This document shows, piece by piece, positions 4,517 through 5,076 of a stretch of 5,076 nucleotides of DNA (the first letter of the stretch is position 1; every line of letters begins with the position of its first letter). Under the pieces are notes generated by a model. That model ran no database searches. It saw nothing but the letters and a program-made list of their open reading frames with translations, and was not told the origin of the DNA. Made by a program: the position numbers and the translations under genes. Where the stretch lies: positions 1 through 5,076 of the forward strand of contig JACQAW010000232.1 in assembly GCA_016194725.1 (NCBI GenBank). The letters run 5' to 3'. The DNA is from Deltaproteobacteria bacterium. Lineage in GTDB: Bacteria > Bdellovibrionota > UBA1018 > UBA923.

Positions 4517-5076
4517 TATAGGTCCTGGCCTTTTTTTCTCCGTGAGCCTTTAGCGCGTGCTGTTTGGTGAGTGTCTCCAAATCGCGCTCGATCGTCCTTC
4601 GTGGTACATCCGGAAAAATCGCGATGACGTCACTTATTGTAATGGACCCCTGCTTTTTCGCCAGCGCAAGAATTTTGAGGTGTCTCGCCCCAGGGGTCTT
4701 GCCCGCGCTATTTTTCAGAAGGGCTTTGCCATCACTTACGACGTCTTCGGCCGAACTGGCAAAACAGTTTGCCAGAAACTCAACCATTGGGTGCAGCGAG
4801 TTCAAGGTCCGGGCTTGCCGAATCGAAGCGTAATAGCGATCGCGCAGTTTCATGATCACAGTTTCACTGGGAACAAATCGCGCTATAGTTTCTCCGCCCT
4901 TGAGTAATAATAGGTGTTGCATCAGGCGAACAGACCGGCCGTTGCCGTCTGCAAAAGGATGAATTGCTACTGCAATGAAGTGAAATGCAAAAGCCCGCGC
5001 GAAGGCGTTAGATTCTTGAGTGTCATCGAGCCATTGCCAAAGATCATCAAGCAGATCTTTGAGCTCGTGGGGTGCC
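4500..5076 (-). CDS. Fic-domain protein (probable AMP-transferase), C-terminal part; start beyond window
   Basis: The frame is open to the right edge and gives 191 residues. Residues 39-50 of this fragment (4926-4961) are HPFADGNGRSVR, a complete Fic motif HxFx(D/E)GNGRxxR. Its His is the catalytic base and its Gly-Asn-Gly-Arg loop binds nucleotide phosphates in known Fic enzymes, which usually transfer AMP to a hydroxyl group of a target protein. The preceding helix (FARAFAFHFIAVAI) and following LMQHLLLLKGG also fit the fold. The final ~60 residues (about 128-188) look like a winged helix: ITISDVIAIFPDVPRRTIER and a wing ending KARTYTR, a common fusion in stand-alone Fic proteins that may let it bind DNA. 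The N-terminal third, where an inhibitory (S/T)xxxE(G/N) helix would be if it is a class II Fic protein, lies outside the window, so autoinhibition cannot be judged. The ATG at 4920-4922 is internal, downstream of the Fic motif, and is not the start. Confidence 0.88.
   Translation of the reverse strand, partial: APHELKDLLDDLWQWLDDTQESNAFARAFAFHFIAVAIHPFADGNGRSVRLMQHLLLLKGGETIARFVPSETVIMKLRDRYYASIRQARTLNSLHPMVEFLANCFASSAEDVVSDGKALLKNSAGKTPGARHLKILALAKKQGSITISDVIAIFPDVPRRTIERDLETLTKQHALKAHGEKKARTYTRTQQ

Overview
The window is a bacterial accessory region of moderate GC (mid-50s by eye). I see no rRNA, tRNA, CRISPR array or transposase. Consensus-like -10 boxes, a strong Shine-Dalgarno sequence, a Sec signal peptide and Fic/DUF4160/XRE genes fit a Gram-negative bacterium. 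The TPR plus winged-helix regulator recalls proteins I associate with Bdellovibrio-like predators, but this is a weak impression and gives no firm taxon.

Layout. (a) About 94-807, plus strand: a toxin-antitoxin-like pair. A DUF4160 gene appears broken by a one-base frameshift near 173-182. Its stop overlaps the start (ATGA) of an intact gene with an N-terminal beta-rich domain and a C-terminal XRE-type helix-turn-helix. A promoter with GATAC half-sites lies just upstream. (b) 815-1486, minus strand: the C-terminal part of an erythromycin-esterase-family protein without its N-terminal half, probably a decayed fragment. (c) 1514-3010, minus strand: an intact TPR-rich transcriptional regulator with two predicted C-terminal winged-helix regions. 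Its stop codon lies inside a good intrinsic terminator, which cuts the esterase fragment off from its transcription. (d) 3011-3106: a divergent control region with opposing extended -10 promoters around an 8-bp inverted repeat. (e) 3107-4036, plus strand: an exported protein of unknown family. (f) 3966-4265, plus strand, overlapping it: an orphan antitoxin-like HTH protein, followed by a strong terminator. (g) 4347-4499: a palindrome-rich stretch between converging genes. (h) 4500-5076, minus strand: the C-terminal part of a Fic-domain protein with an intact HPFxDGNGRxxR motif and a C-terminal winged helix; its start lies beyond the window.

How it fits together. Three separate toxin/antitoxin-type loci (DUF4160-XRE, solitary HigA-like HTH, Fic) and a truncated enzyme gene lie within 5 kb. 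This looks like an island of small mobile or decaying modules. The most coherent, least explained unit is the divergent pair made of the TPR regulator and the exported protein, which share a short palindromic control region. I suggest the regulator controls the exported gene, itself, or both; this is inference from position only.
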